This document shows, in pieces, positions 1 through 8,632 of a stretch of 64,000 nucleotides of DNA. Source of the DNA: Archangium gephyra (GTDB lineage Bacteria; Myxococcota; Myxococcia; Myxococcales; Myxococcaceae); assembly GCA_003243425.1 (NCBI GenBank), contig QFQP01000006.1, positions 62,001-126,000 on the forward strand, written 5' to 3'. The stretch's first letter is position 1, and each line of letters starts with the position of its first letter. Under the pieces are notes generated by a model. That model saw nothing but the letters and a program-made list of their open reading frames with translations, did no database searches and was not told the origin of the DNA. Both the position numbers and the translations under genes were made by a program.

Positions 1-1218
1 CAGCGTGTTCACGTGAACGATGCTCAACACCGGGCCGAAGATCTCCTCGCAGCCGGCCGGCATGTCGATGGTCACGTTGTCGAGCACCGTCGGGCCGATC
101 CAATGGCCGTTCTCACCTTCCACTGACCCCTTGCGGCCATCGACGAGCACCTTCGCGCCCGCCTTCTCGGCGCCGTCGATGTACTTGAGAATGCGCTCGC
201 GCGACGCGGCCGAGATGATGCTGCCCATGTCCTTGCCGAGCGTGAGCTTGCGAACGTTCGCGGCGATGCCGTCGATGACCTTCGACACGTCACCCACCGC
301 GACCATCAGCGAGCTCGCCATGCAGCGCTGACCCGCGCAGCCGTAGCTCGAGGCCACGATGTTGGCGGCGGTCATCTCGACGTCGGCGTCGGGCACCACC
401 ACCACGTGGTTCTTCGCCGAGCCCAGGCACAGCATGCGTTTGCCGGTCGCCGCGCCGCGCGCGTACAGAATCTGCGCGACCTTCGTCGAACCCACGAAGC
501 CGACGGCCTTGATGTCGGGGTGATCGACGATGGCCTCCACGCACTCGCGCTGGCCGTTGACGACGTTGAACAGACCGTCGGGCAGCCCGGCTTCCTGGAG
601 CAGCTGCGCCAGCTTCATCGCGCCGTAGGGAACGATCTCCGACGGCTTCAACACGAACGCGTTCCCGGCCATCAGCGCGTTCGGCACCATCCACAGCGGC
701 ACCATCACCGGGAAGTTGAACGGCACGATGCCGGCCACGACCCCGAGGCCCTCGTGGGTGACCTGGCAGTTCACGCCGCGGCTCACGTCGAGCTGCCCGC
801 CGTCGGCCATCATGTGCAGCGACGCGGCGAACTCCACGCACTCGATGCCCTTCTCGACGTCGCCTTTGCCTTCCGCGTACGTCTTGCCGTTCTCGTGGCT
901 CACCAACCAGCAGAGCTCGTCGAGGTCGCGCTCCATCAACTGCTTGAGGCGGTACATCACCTGCGCGCGCTCACGCATCGGCGTGGCCTTCCACGCGGGG
1001 AACGCCTTCTTGCCGGCTTCCACCGCGGCGTCGACGTCCTTCGCGGTCGAGAGGGTCATCTTGCCGATGGCCTTGCCGTGCCGCGGGTTCTCGATGTCGA
1101 GCCAGTTGCCCGAAGCGCCTTCGCGCCAGTGACCGGCGATCCAGTTCTTGATGTCGACGTACGGCGTGAACGCGTAGCTCTTCGCGCCAAACGTCGGCGG
1201 GTGCGCTGGCTTCTGCAT
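1..1218 (-). CDS. mmsA: Methylmalonate/malonate-semialdehyde dehydrogenase (CoA-acylating), 3' end beyond window
   Basis: About 406 codons are visible from the ATG at 1218; the reading frame runs off the left edge. The protein has an aldehyde dehydrogenase fold: an N-terminal 'NPRHGKAMGKM' stretch, the NAD-binding segment 'VPFNFPVMVPLWM', 'VGSTKVAQ', and the catalytic Cys299 in 'GQRCMASS', the signature of the CoA-dependent MMSDH branch. The family converts malonate or methylmalonate semialdehyde to acetyl- or propionyl-CoA with NAD+ and release of CO2. A GGAG lies shortly before the ATG. It follows the NCS1 permease by 102 bp on the same strand and shares the window with all the uracil-degradation enzymes, so I infer that it handles malonate semialdehyde made from beta-alanine. 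Valine or inositol catabolism is the alternative role. Confidence 0.92.
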   Translation of the reverse strand, partial: MQKPAHPPTFGAKSYAFTPYVDIKNWIAGHWREGASGNWLDIENPRHGKAIGKMTLSTAKDVDAAVEAGKKAFPAWKATPMRERAQVMYRLKQLMERDLDELCWLVSHENGKTYAEGKGDVEKGIECVEFAASLHMMADGGQLDVSRGVNCQVTHEGLGVVAGIVPFNFPVMVPLWMVPNALMAGNAFVLKPSEIVPYGAMKLAQLLQEAGLPDGLFNVVNGQRECVEAIVDHPDIKAVGFVGSTKVAQILYARGAATGKRMLCLGSAKNHVVVVPDADVEMTAANIVASSYGCAGQRCMASSLMVAVGDVSKVIDGIAANVRKLTLGKDMGSIISAASRERILKYIDGAEKAGAKVLVDGRKGSVEGENGHWIGPTVLDNVTIDMPAGCEEIFGPVLSIVHVNTL

Positions 1219-1281
1219 GGTGATCTCCGTGAGGGGGAAAGCGAGGGCGGATTTACTGCGTGCGCGTGAGTGAATCGAGCG

Positions 1282-1300
1282 GCGCAGCATGACGCTGCGC
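1282..1300 (-). terminator. Hairpin between the permease gene and mmsA
   Basis: A perfect 7-bp stem GCGCAGC/GCTGCGC with a 5-nt loop lies just downstream of the permease stop at 1321 and 64 nt before the mmsA start. There is no U-tract. It could be a processing or attenuation site that lowers mmsA expression relative to the permease rather than a full terminator. Confidence 0.4.
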
Positions 1301-1320
1301 GTCTGCATTTCCTGCGTGTG

Positions 1321-2877
1321 TCAGGAAGCGGCTGGTTTGGCGGTGGCCTTGCGCTTCATGAGCACGAAGTAGAGGCCTGCGGCGATGGCCACGCCGGTGA
1401 ACCACGCGTACACGTAGAGCTCGTCGAAGAAGTTCTTCTCGCCGGTGATGAGCCCCGCGCTCTTGAGGAACCCGGGAACGTTGGGCAGCACGCCCACCAC
1501 CAGCGCCATGATGGCGTTGACGTTCACGCCCGCAAATTGCCCGCGCGGCCGGTACAGCTCGGCGACATCGAGCTCGCGCCGCCGCAGCACCCAGTAGTCG
1601 ACCACCATGATTCCGGCGATCGGCCCCAGCAGCGCCGAGTAACCGATGAGCCAGTTGAAGATGTACGTGTCGGCCGACGCGAGGAACTTCCACGGCATCA
1701 TCACGATGCCCAGCACCCCGGTGATGACACCGCCCGTCTTGAAGCTGATGAGCCGCGGCGCGAGGTTCGCGAAGTCGTTCGCCGGGCTCACCACGTTGGC
1801 GGCGATGTTCACCGAAATGGTGGCGATGCCCACGCCCAGCAGCGCGATGACCGCCACCGCCAGGCGCACGCCGGTGTTCTCGATGAGCGGCGCGTCGAGC
1901 CCTGCGGGGGCGTTCGGAGAAGTCAGCTGCGAAAGAATGAACACCGGGTCCCACAGCTGCTTCACGTCTGCGTTCTTGAGAATCGCCTGGGCCGCGCTGG
2001 TGATGACCACGCCCATCGCCGAGAACGCGAGCATGGTGGTCGGCAGCCCGAGCGTCTGACCCAGCATCTGTTCACGCTGACCGCGGCCGAAGCGCGTGAA
2101 GTCGGGAATGTTGAGCGACAACGTCGCCCAGAAACCGACCATGCCGGTGAGCGACGGCACGAACACCTTCCAGAACTCGCCGACGGTCGCGAACTTCGAG
2201 GGCTGCGAGAGCATCGGGCCCATGCCACCCGCGCGATTGACGGCCCACGCGAGGAGCACCGCGGCCATCACCAGCACCAGCGGCGCGGCCCAGTTCTCGA
2301 ACACGCGCACCGCGTTCATGCCCTTCAAGATGATGACGATGTTGAGCGCCCAGAACGCGAGGAAGGTGAGCGCCGACGGGAGCGTGAGCCCCAGGAACGT
2401 CGCGCCTCCGCCGAGCTGCGCGTAGCCGGGCCACAGCGCTTCGACGAAGGTCTTCACCGCTTCGCCGCCGATGAAGGTCTGAATGCCGAACCAGCCACAG
2501 GCCACGATGGCGCGCAGCACGGCGGGCACGTTGGCGCCGACGGTGCCGAACGACGAGCGCGCCAGCACGGGGAAGGGAATGCCGTACTTCGTGCCCGGGT
2601 GCGCGTTGAGAAGAATGGGAACCAATACGATGACGTTCCCCAGCGCGATGGTGAGCAGCGCCTGCCACCAGTTCATGCCCACCGCAACCAGGCCGCCGGC
2701 CATCATGTACGTGGGAATGCAGTGGGCCATCGAGATCCACAGCGCGGCGAAGTTGTAGGTGGTCCAGTTGCGGCGGGCCTTCGGCACCGGCGCGAGATCT
2801 CCGTTGAAGAGCGGACTGTCTGCGATGTCGGGGGGCAGCTCAGCCAGCGCTTCTTTCGCCAGAGCGGGATCGTGCAT
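1321..2877 (-). CDS. NCS1-family nucleobase:cation symporter
   Basis: A polytopic membrane protein of about 518 aa. Hydrophobic segments alternate through the whole length, and the N-terminal 'LWISMAHCIPTYM' motif followed by 'LVAVGMNWWQAL' is characteristic of NCS1 permeases (uracil, allantoin, cytosine or hydantoin transporters). 'CGWFGIQTFIGGEA' matches the substrate-binding helix 3 region of the family. I prefer the ATG at 2877, which gives a hydrophilic N-terminus beginning MHDPALAKEAL; an in-frame GTG at 2898 would add seven residues. It lies immediately upstream of mmsA and near the dihydropyrimidinase genes, so uracil or a related pyrimidine is the likely cargo. Family membership is firm; the substrate is inferred. 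Confidence 0.9.
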   Translation of the reverse strand: MHDPALAKEALAELPPDIADSPLFNGDLAPVPKARRNWTTYNFAALWISMAHCIPTYMMAGGLVAVGMNWWQALLTIALGNVIVLVPILLNAHPGTKYGIPFPVLARSSFGTVGANVPAVLRAIVACGWFGIQTFIGGEAVKTFVEALWPGYAQLGGGATFLGLTLPSALTFLAFWALNIVIILKGMNAVRVFENWAAPLVLVMAAVLLAWAVNRAGGMGPMLSQPSKFATVGEFWKVFVPSLTGMVGFWATLSLNIPDFTRFGRGQREQMLGQTLGLPTTMLAFSAMGVVITSAAQAILKNADVKQLWDPVFILSQLTSPNAPAGLDAPLIENTGVRLAVAVIALLGVGIATISVNIAANVVSPANDFANLAPRLISFKTGGVITGVLGIVMMPWKFLASADTYIFNWLIGYSALLGPIAGIMVVDYWVLRRRELDVAELYRPRGQFAGVNVNAIMALVVGVLPNVPGFLKSAGLITGEKNFFDELYVYAWFTGVAIAAGLYFVLMKRKATAKPAAS

Positions 2878-2930
2878 GAGGGGCGCGCACCGTAGCACGC
2901 GCGTCGTTGGACCCGCGGCGCGGCGTCGGT

Positions 2931-4403
2931 ATGACGCCGGTCATGTTTCCGCTCGTAGTCGGGTTGGTGCTCGCGGTGCCGCTCACCGTCGACGATGTCA
3001 CCGTCGTCGAGCTGCGCGCGACCGTGAACGACATGACGCCGGAGCAGCGTGTGGCGCGCGCGCACGAGCGAATCGACTCGCTGCCCGAAGCCGACCTCTC
3101 CAGACCCGTGCACGTCGCGCGTGAAGGCGCCGACATGCTGATCCTGGTCGGTGATGAATTCGTGTTTGGTTTGACCGGCGGCGACGGCTTCGCCGACGAG
3201 GCAGCGCTCGAAGCCGGGAGCCGCGCCGCAGCCAACAAGCTCCACGACGCGTTGGCGCTGCGGGTGGCGCGCGCCCGCCCCGACGCGATCCTCGAGAGCG
3301 TCGGCCTCGCGCTCATCGGCACGTTGCTGTTCGCGCTCGGCCTCATCCTGCTCGTGCGCGCGTGGGGCCTGCTCTCGCGCCGGCTGGTCGCGGTGAACGT
3401 CGACATGAAGCGCATCGCCATCGGCCCGCTCATTCGCAACGCGCTTCGCCGCATTCTCTTCGCCTTGTTGTGGGCGCTGGCGCTGCTGCTCGGGTACCTC
3501 TGGCTCACCTTCGTGCTCACGCGCTTCTCGTTCACGCGCGGGTGGGGCGAGGCGCTCGGCGCCAACCTGTTGTCGCTCGTGATTCGCGCGGGCCGCAGCT
3601 TCGCCGGCGCGCTGCCCGGGCTGGCCATGGTCGCCGTGGTGGTCGTGGCGACGAGGTTCCTCACGCGCGTGTTCGACGCGGTCTTCGATGCCGTCGAGCG
3701 CGGGCGGCTCACGGTGCGCGGGCTCTACCCGGAGACGCTCAAGGCCACGCGCCGGCTCGTCACCGTCGGCACCTGGCTGTTCGCCGCCATCATCTCGTGG
3801 CCGTACATCCCCGGCTCCGACACCGAGGCGTTCAAGGGCATGAGCGTGCTGCTGGGCCTGATGCTCACCGTCGGGAGCTCCGGCGTGGTGAACCAGGCGT
3901 TGTCGGGCTTCGTGCTCGTGTACACGCGCGCGCTCTCACCCGGGGACTGGGTGAAGGTCGGCGACGTCGAAGGTCGCGTGCGCGAGCTGGGCGTGTTGTC
4001 GGTGAAGGTGCTCACGCCCAACAACCGCGAGGTGACCATTCCCAACGCGGTGCTGGTGGCCAACCCCATCGCCAACTTCGATCGCGGCGTCGACGGCGAC
4101 GGGGCGTCGGTCTCCATCGTGGTCACGCTCGGCTACGACGCGCCGTGGAGACGCATCCACGAGTTGCTGCTCGAGACCGCCCGGCAGGTGGACGTGGTGC
4201 GCGAGAAGCCCAGGCCGTTCGTGCGGCAATCGGCGCTGGGCAACTGGTTCGTCGAATATGAGCTGGTGGCGCACATCGTCGAGAACGCCAACGTCGACGA
4301 CGCCCGCAGCGCGCTGCACGCCAAAGCGCAGGACGTCTTTGCCGCCTCTGAGCTCGAGTTGATGACGCCGGACGTGCTCGACGTGCGTCGTCACCGCAGC
4401 TGA
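2931..4403 (+). CDS. Mechanosensitive ion channel, MscS family
   Basis: 490 aa. An N-terminal hydrophobic segment, probably a signal peptide, is followed by a periplasmic region of about 100 residues, then several membrane helices. The MscS pore and beta domain come next: 'VGSSGVVNQALSGF' (TM3-like, Gly/Ala rich), 'RALSPGDWVKVGDVEG' and 'NNREVTIPNAVLV', the standard landmarks of the family. These channels open under membrane tension to release solutes at hypo-osmotic shock. Larger forms with an extra N-terminal region are common in delta-proteobacteria. The first in-frame ATG, at 2931, keeps the signal-like N-terminus; there is no good ribosome binding site. It is transcribed divergently from the permease, and only 53 bp separate the two starts. 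Confidence 0.88.
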   Translation: MTPVMFPLVVGLVLAVPLTVDDVTVVELRATVNDMTPEQRVARAHERIDSLPEADLSRPVHVAREGADMLILVGDEFVFGLTGGDGFADEAALEAGSRAAANKLHDALALRVARARPDAILESVGLALIGTLLFALGLILLVRAWGLLSRRLVAVNVDMKRIAIGPLIRNALRRILFALLWALALLLGYLWLTFVLTRFSFTRGWGEALGANLLSLVIRAGRSFAGALPGLAMVAVVVVATRFLTRVFDAVFDAVERGRLTVRGLYPETLKATRRLVTVGTWLFAAIISWPYIPGSDTEAFKGMSVLLGLMLTVGSSGVVNQALSGFVLVYTRALSPGDWVKVGDVEGRVRELGVLSVKVLTPNNREVTIPNAVLVANPIANFDRGVDGDGASVSIVVTLGYDAPWRRIHELLLETARQVDVVREKPRPFVRQSALGNWFVEYELVAHIVENANVDDARSALHAKAQDVFAASELELMTPDVLDVRRHRS

Positions 4404-4408
4404 TGGCA

Positions 4409-4428
4409 GTCGGAGCTTCCACTCCGAC
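4409..4428. terminator. Hairpin between convergent genes
   Basis: A perfect 7-bp inverted repeat GTCGGAG/CTCCGAC with a 6-nt loop sits in the 57-bp gap between the convergent MscS gene and the secreted protein gene. It has no T-run, so it is a possible bidirectional terminator by position and symmetry only. Confidence 0.5.
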
Positions 4429-4460
4429 CGCGCATCAACGGCTTCCTCTCACGCCGTGAA

Positions 4461-5216
4461 TCACTCGCTCCAGGTGCGGATCTCGACGAAGCGCACGAAG
4501 CGGCGGTCGGTGCTCACCGCGGCGATGACGTAGCCGCCGAGGTCGCCCGGCTGAAACCGGCCCGGCGTGTGCCAGCTGGCGATGTAGAGGCGGTTCGAGT
4601 TGCGGCTGATCTGCACGATGGTCGCCATCGCGCCGTCGATCTCGTCCTTCGAGGGCGTGCCGAAGTCGACGTTGCCCGACAGTCGCTCGAGCAGCTCACG
4701 GTTGTTGATGGGCTTGAACGTCGACGCGTTCGCCTGGAACGCCATCGCGTACGCGTTCTGCAGCGTGTCCTGGTTGGTCACGCCCTGGCCGTTGGGAATG
4801 AAGCCCTCCTGAATCCACGCCGCGTTGGTCATCGCGCCGGCCGCTCCGAACAGTTCGAGCGGGGTCTGCGACACGCCGTACACGTTGAGCGGCGCCGCGA
4901 TGTTGCCGTCGTTGAGCTCGGCGAAGTCGGTCGCGTACTTGAGCGCCGAGGCGTTGATGCCGATGCGCCAGCTCGAGTTCGCGAGCACCGATGACAGGTG
5001 CGCACGCTCGACCGCGTCGACCACCGAGTCGTCGAAGAGGAAGAAGTCGAGCGCGCCGCGAAGTTCATCGCGGGTGACCGCGGTGCCGCCGGGGCTGCCA
5101 GCGGTGCGCGCGGTCGCGACCGCAGCGTCGAACTGGGGCACGGTGGTGGCGCCGGCGGCGAACGACACCGACGCGAGTGAAACCACTGCAGGAACGATGG
5201 CCTTGAAGAGGTTCAT
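4461..5216 (-). CDS. Secreted protein of unknown function
   Basis: 251 aa. A clear Sec signal peptide (MNLFKAIVPAVVSLASVSFA, cleavage likely near AGA) is followed by a soluble domain with no motif I recognise. The mature part contains 'DELRGALDFFLFDDSVVDAVER', then a mixed region and 'ASWHTPGRFQPGDLGG' close to the C-terminus. There are no cysteines in the mature region, no membrane segments and no repeats. It stands alone, convergent with the MscS gene. Coding is supported by the signal peptide and by the absence of a competing frame of comparable quality. Function unknown. Confidence 0.75.
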   Translation of the reverse strand: MNLFKAIVPAVVSLASVSFAAGATTVPQFDAAVATARTAGSPGGTAVTRDELRGALDFFLFDDSVVDAVERAHLSSVLANSSWRIGINASALKYATDFAELNDGNIAAPLNVYGVSQTPLELFGAAGAMTNAAWIQEGFIPNGQGVTNQDTLQNAYAMAFQANASTFKPINNRELLERLSGNVDFGTPSKDEIDGAMATIVQISRNSNRLYIASWHTPGRFQPGDLGGYVIAAVSTDRRFVRFVEIRTWSE

Positions 5217-5317
5217 GGGAGCGGCTCCATGAACGAGTCGCTTCGGCGCCTCAATCGGGTCAATCCCTACGTGTGCAAATCAACACGCGCGTTCGCTGGC
5301 GCTGAATTGCAGCGCAG

Positions 5318-6220
5318 CTATTCGTCGCGCGGGTCGTCCACGCCGGCTGCATCGAGCATCTCCCACGTGGGGTAGCCGAGCTCGTCAGACGTGTTGAGCC
5401 AGTGGATGGCCTCGTCCTTCGTGCCCTGCAGTTCTCCATTGAGAATCATCACGCCCAACGTGCACGCAGCCCGAGCGTGACCTGCCTCGGCGGCGCGTTT
5501 GTAGAACTCCGCGGCCTTCGCGAGGTCGGGTTCACCACGTTGCCCTGACGCGTACGCAGAACCGACGTTGTAGAGCGCGCGGTAGTGGCCGGCGTCAGCT
5601 GCCGTGTCGAGCCACTGCTGGGCCCTGGCCGCGTCGACTTCAACGCCCAGGCCCTGGCCGTAATAGAGCGAGAGCTCGAACTTCGCGTCGAGGTTGCCGA
5701 GGTCGGCCGCGCGATGAATCGCCTTCGCGCTCGCTTCTTTCTGACCCAGCCACAGCAGCACGTTGCCCAGCACGTACAGTTCGTCGCCGCTGGGGTTCTG
5801 CTTGTCGCGCAGCAGCTTCGCGGCGAGTGGCTGATGGTCGGGTGAATGCCGCGTGATCTTCGCGAATCGAATCAGCGCTTCGTGGTCGCCCAGCCGTTGT
5901 GCTTCGAACAGCGCGCGGAGACCGGTCTGAAGTTGTTCGTCGTCGTTCTCAATCTCCTTTGCGCCATCGCTCCACGGCCGTGACTCAGCGTCTTCGTCGT
6001 AGATGCCCTCGAACGCGCCGATGGACTGCAGCGACGCGAGCGCGCAATCAGCGAGGCTTCGGAACGCCTTCGCGTTTCCCTGTGAAGCCGAAGACCACAG
6101 CAGCGAGAGAATCTGCTTCTCCATCGCCGGCACGTCGCTGATGAGCCCGATGGTCGCGTCACCGCGAATGAGGTTCTGCAACAGCTGATGGCCGCGCTCG
6201 TAATCGAGGGTGTCGCTCAT
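5318..6220 (-). CDS. Sel1/TPR-repeat protein
   Basis: 300 aa without a signal peptide. The second half contains Sel1-like repeats: 'AIHRAADLGNLDAKFELSLY', 'AQQWLDTAADAGHYRALYN', 'AEFYKRAAEAGHARAACTLG' and 'AIHWLNTSDELGYPTWEM', each with the family's A..WY..AA..G...A..LG pattern. The first ~150 residues are helical and Gln/Asp/Glu rich. Sel1 proteins are alpha-solenoid scaffolds for protein-protein contacts. The gene lies downstream of dihydropyrimidinase on the same strand, but a strong hairpin separates them, so a shared pathway is not implied. No partner is evident. Confidence 0.8.
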   Translation of the reverse strand: MSDTLDYERGHQLLQNLIRGDATIGLISDVPAMEKQILSLLWSSASQGNAKAFRSLADCALASLQSIGAFEGIYDEDAESRPWSDGAKEIENDDEQLQTGLRALFEAQRLGDHEALIRFAKITRHSPDHQPLAAKLLRDKQNPSGDELYVLGNVLLWLGQKEASAKAIHRAADLGNLDAKFELSLYYGQGLGVEVDAARAQQWLDTAADAGHYRALYNVGSAYASGQRGEPDLAKAAEFYKRAAEAGHARAACTLGVMILNGELQGTKDEAIHWLNTSDELGYPTWEMLDAAGVDDPRDE

Positions 6221-6230
6221 GATGCGAGCT

Positions 6231-6256
6231 TCACCCGCGGCGAGTCCCGCGGGTGA
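6231..6256 (-). terminator. Terminator hairpin downstream of dihydropyrimidinase
   Basis: A perfect 10-bp inverted repeat, TCACCCGCGG/CCGCGGGTGA, with a 6-nt loop begins 14 bp past the hydA stop codon at 6270. It is very GC-rich, lacks a U-tract, and ends 11 bp before the start of the Sel1-repeat gene. Confidence 0.65.
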
Positions 6257-6269
6257 ACCGAGAAATCAC

Positions 6270-7676
6270 TCAGGTGCGCTTCAGGTACCGGCCGGCGCCG
6301 CGCTCGACGCGCAGTTCGCCGTCGTTCCACTGCACGCGACCCGCGACCACCGTCTTCGCGACTTTCCCCTTCAGCTCGAAGCCTTCGAAGATGTTGCGGT
6401 CGACGCGCTGGTGGTGCGTTCTGGCGGAGATCTTCGACGAGCCCTTCGGGTCGTACATCACGATGTCGGCATCAGACCCGACGGCGATGGCGCCCTTGCG
6501 CGGGTAGAGCCCGAAGATCTTCGCGGCCTGCGTGCTCGTCACGTCGACGAACTGCTGCAGCGAGATGCGGCCCGCGGCGACGCCGTACGTGTACATGAGC
6601 GACATGCGGTTCTCGATGCCCGCCGCGCCGTTGGGAATCTTCCGGAAGTCGTCTTTGCCCGCGAGTTTCTGCTGGTGATTGAAGGGGCAGTGGTCCGTGG
6701 CCACGTGCTGAATGGCGCCGTTGGCCATCGCGTTCCACAGATACTCCTGGTGCCCCTTCGGCCGAATCGGCGGGCTCATCACATACGCCGAGCCCTCGAA
6801 ATCGGGCTTCGAATACACGCTGTCGTCGAGCAGCAGGTACTGCGGGCACGTCTCGACCATCACGCGCTGACCTTCCTGACGCGCGCGGTACACCGCGTCC
6901 ATCGACTCCTTGCAGGTGAGGTGCACGATGTAGAGCGACTGCGCCTCGCTCGGCCCGGCGATGTGCCCGTTGCGACCGTCACTGGCGACGCGCGCGAGCT
7001 GAATGACGCGGTTGGTGGCTTCGCCTTCGAGGTACGCCGGGCGTGAACGCGGGTGCGCTTCGGGCGCGGTCTGACCACGTTCGTAGAGCCGGTTCTGCAG
7101 CGCCACGACGGCGTCGCCGTGTTCGCAGTGCGCGCTCACCGTGGCGCCGAGGTCGTGCGCGGTGTCGAGCACCTGCACCAGTTCCACGTCGTCGACGCCG
7201 ATGGCGCCGCGGTACGCCATGAAGATCTTGAAGCTCTGAATGCCGTCGTTGTGGAAGACGTGCTGCATTTCCTTCTTCACCTGATCACTGAACCAGGTGA
7301 CGGCCATGTGAAACGCGTAGTCGCTCACGGCCTTCTTCGCGTTGTTGAACCAGAAGTCGCGCGCCTCGAGCAGCGACTGGTTCCGGTTGGGAATGACGAA
7401 GTCGATGATGGTGGTGGTGCCGCCCGCCACGCCCGCCGCCGTGCCCGTGTAGAAATCGTCGCTCGAGGTGGTGCCCATGAAGGGCATCTCCATGTGCGTG
7501 TGCGCGTCGATGCCGCCCGGAAAGAGGTACTGCCCCGAGCCGTCGACCACCTCGGTGCCCGCCGGCACGTCGAGGTCTTTGCCGATGGCCTTGATGACGC
7601 CGTCAGCGCAGTACACGTCGGCGATGTACTGATCAGTCGAAGTGACGATGGTGCCGTTCTTGATGACGAGAGACAT
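6270..7676 (-). CDS. hydA: Dihydropyrimidinase (D-hydantoinase type)
   Basis: 468 aa cytosolic amidohydrolase. It has the metal ligands of the family in order: 'DAHTHMEM' (His59, His61), the lysine that is carboxylated to bridge the two zincs in 'SFKIFMAY' (Lys150), 'SAHCEHGD' (His183), 'IVHLTC', and the catalytic Asp in 'ATDHCPF'. It opens the ring of 5,6-dihydrouracil or dihydrothymine to the N-carbamoyl-beta-amino acid. The start is the ATG at 7676: an in-frame extension to 7745 lies inside the upstream gene, whereas a GGAG just before 7676 overlaps the stop region of the upstream beta-ureidopropionase gene 11 bp away. The two genes are therefore translationally coupled and encode consecutive steps. 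Confidence 0.95.
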   Translation of the reverse strand: MSLVIKNGTIVTSTDQYIADVYCADGVIKAIGKDLDVPAGTEVVDGSGQYLFPGGIDAHTHMEMPFMGTTSSDDFYTGTAAGVAGGTTTIIDFVIPNRNQSLLEARDFWFNNAKKAVSDYAFHMAVTWFSDQVKKEMQHVFHNDGIQSFKIFMAYRGAIGVDDVELVQVLDTAHDLGATVSAHCEHGDAVVALQNRLYERGQTAPEAHPRSRPAYLEGEATNRVIQLARVASDGRNGHIAGPSEAQSLYIVHLTCKESMDAVYRARQEGQRVMVETCPQYLLLDDSVYSKPDFEGSAYVMSPPIRPKGHQEYLWNAMANGAIQHVATDHCPFNHQQKLAGKDDFRKIPNGAAGIENRMSLMYTYGVAAGRISLQQFVDVTSTQAAKIFGLYPRKGAIAVGSDADIVMYDPKGSSKISARTHHQRVDRNIFEGFELKGKVAKTVVAGRVQWNDGELRVERGAGRYLKRT

Positions 7677-7687
7677 GGTGTGACTCC

Positions 7688-8557
7688 TTACGGGCGAACG
7701 AGGTCCTGGTACGCGTCGGGGCGGCGGTCTCTGTAGAACTGCCACGTCTGACGCACTTCATCGATCATCGTGAGGTCGAGGTCAGAGACCACGACTTCAT
7801 CTCTGTCTTCGCTGGCCTCGGCGATGATCTTCCCGCGCGGGTTCACGAAGTACGACGTGCCGTAGAACTTGCCGATGTTCCACGGCGCTTCCGTGCCCAC
7901 GCGGTTGATGGCGCCGACGTAGTAGCCGTTGGCCACCGCGTGCGCGGGCTGCTCCAACTTCCACAGGTACTGCGAGAGCCCCGCCACCGTCGCCGACGGG
8001 TTGAAGACGATCTCAGCGCCGTTCAGCCCAAGCGCGCGGGCGCCTTCCGGGAAGTGCCGGTCGTAACAGATGTACACACCGACCTTGGCGAACTGTGTCT
8101 GGAATACCGGGTACCCGCCGTTGCCCGGTGCAAAGAAGAACTTCTCCCAGAAGCCCGACGTCTGTGGAATGTGTTGTTTGCGATATTTGCCGAGATATTT
8201 TCCGTCAGCGTCGATGACGGCGGCTGTATTGAAATACACGCCGCGCATCGCCTCTTCGTAGAGCGGCACGACGATCGCCATGCCGTGCTTCTTCGCGAGG
8301 TCCTGCATCACCTTCGTGGTCGGGCCGTCGGGAATGCCTTCGGCCGCCGCGTACCAGCGCTTGTCCTGACCGGGACAGAAGTACGGGCCGTTGAAGATCT
8401 CCTGCAGGCAGAGAATCTGCGCGCCCTTCTTCGCCGCTTCCTCGATGAGGGGAATGTGCTTGTCCAACATCGCCTGTTGGATCTTCTTCACCGGCACCGA
8501 CTCATCGTTGATGGGGTTGCTGCACTGAATCAGCGCTGCACGAACCTGGTTCGCCAA
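7688..8557 (-). CDS. Beta-ureidopropionase (N-carbamoyl-beta-alanine amidohydrolase), nitrilase superfamily
   Basis: 289 aa. The nitrilase catalytic triad is visible: Glu53 in 'CLQEIF', Lys127 in 'KYRKQHIP' and Cys164 in 'YICYDRHFPEG'. The 'PQTSGFWEKFFFAPGN' segment and overall length fit bacterial N-carbamoyl-beta-alanine amidohydrolases, which release beta-alanine, CO2 and ammonia. It is first in a two-gene operon with hydA. The start is a TTG at 8557 preceded by a strong AGGAGGT-like site (8561-8566); no ATG or GTG fits as well. An N-carbamoyl-D-amino-acid hydrolase is the main alternative, but the linkage to hydA, preTA and the NCS1 permease favours the pyrimidine pathway. Confidence 0.93.
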   Translation of the reverse strand: MANQVRAALIQCSNPINDESVPVKKIQQAMLDKHIPLIEEAAKKGAQILCLQEIFNGPYFCPGQDKRWYAAAEGIPDGPTTKVMQDLAKKHGMAIVVPLYEEAMRGVYFNTAAVIDADGKYLGKYRKQHIPQTSGFWEKFFFAPGNGGYPVFQTQFAKVGVYICYDRHFPEGARALGLNGAEIVFNPSATVAGLSQYLWKLEQPAHAVANGYYVGAINRVGTEAPWNIGKFYGTSYFVNPRGKIIAEASEDRDEVVVSDLDLTMIDEVRQTWQFYRDRRPDAYQDLVRP

Positions 8558-8632
8558 GAGACCTCCGACGTCGTGTGAGGGACGGCGGAAGTTAGGGACT
8601 TCACGCGCTCGGTGGAACCCGCTTTCCGCGTC

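Noticed and set aside
1270..2895. 541-codon open frame on the + strand
   Set aside because: It is the antisense of the NCS1 permease gene; composition is His/Arg/Glu rich with no domain, a typical shadow in high-GC DNA.
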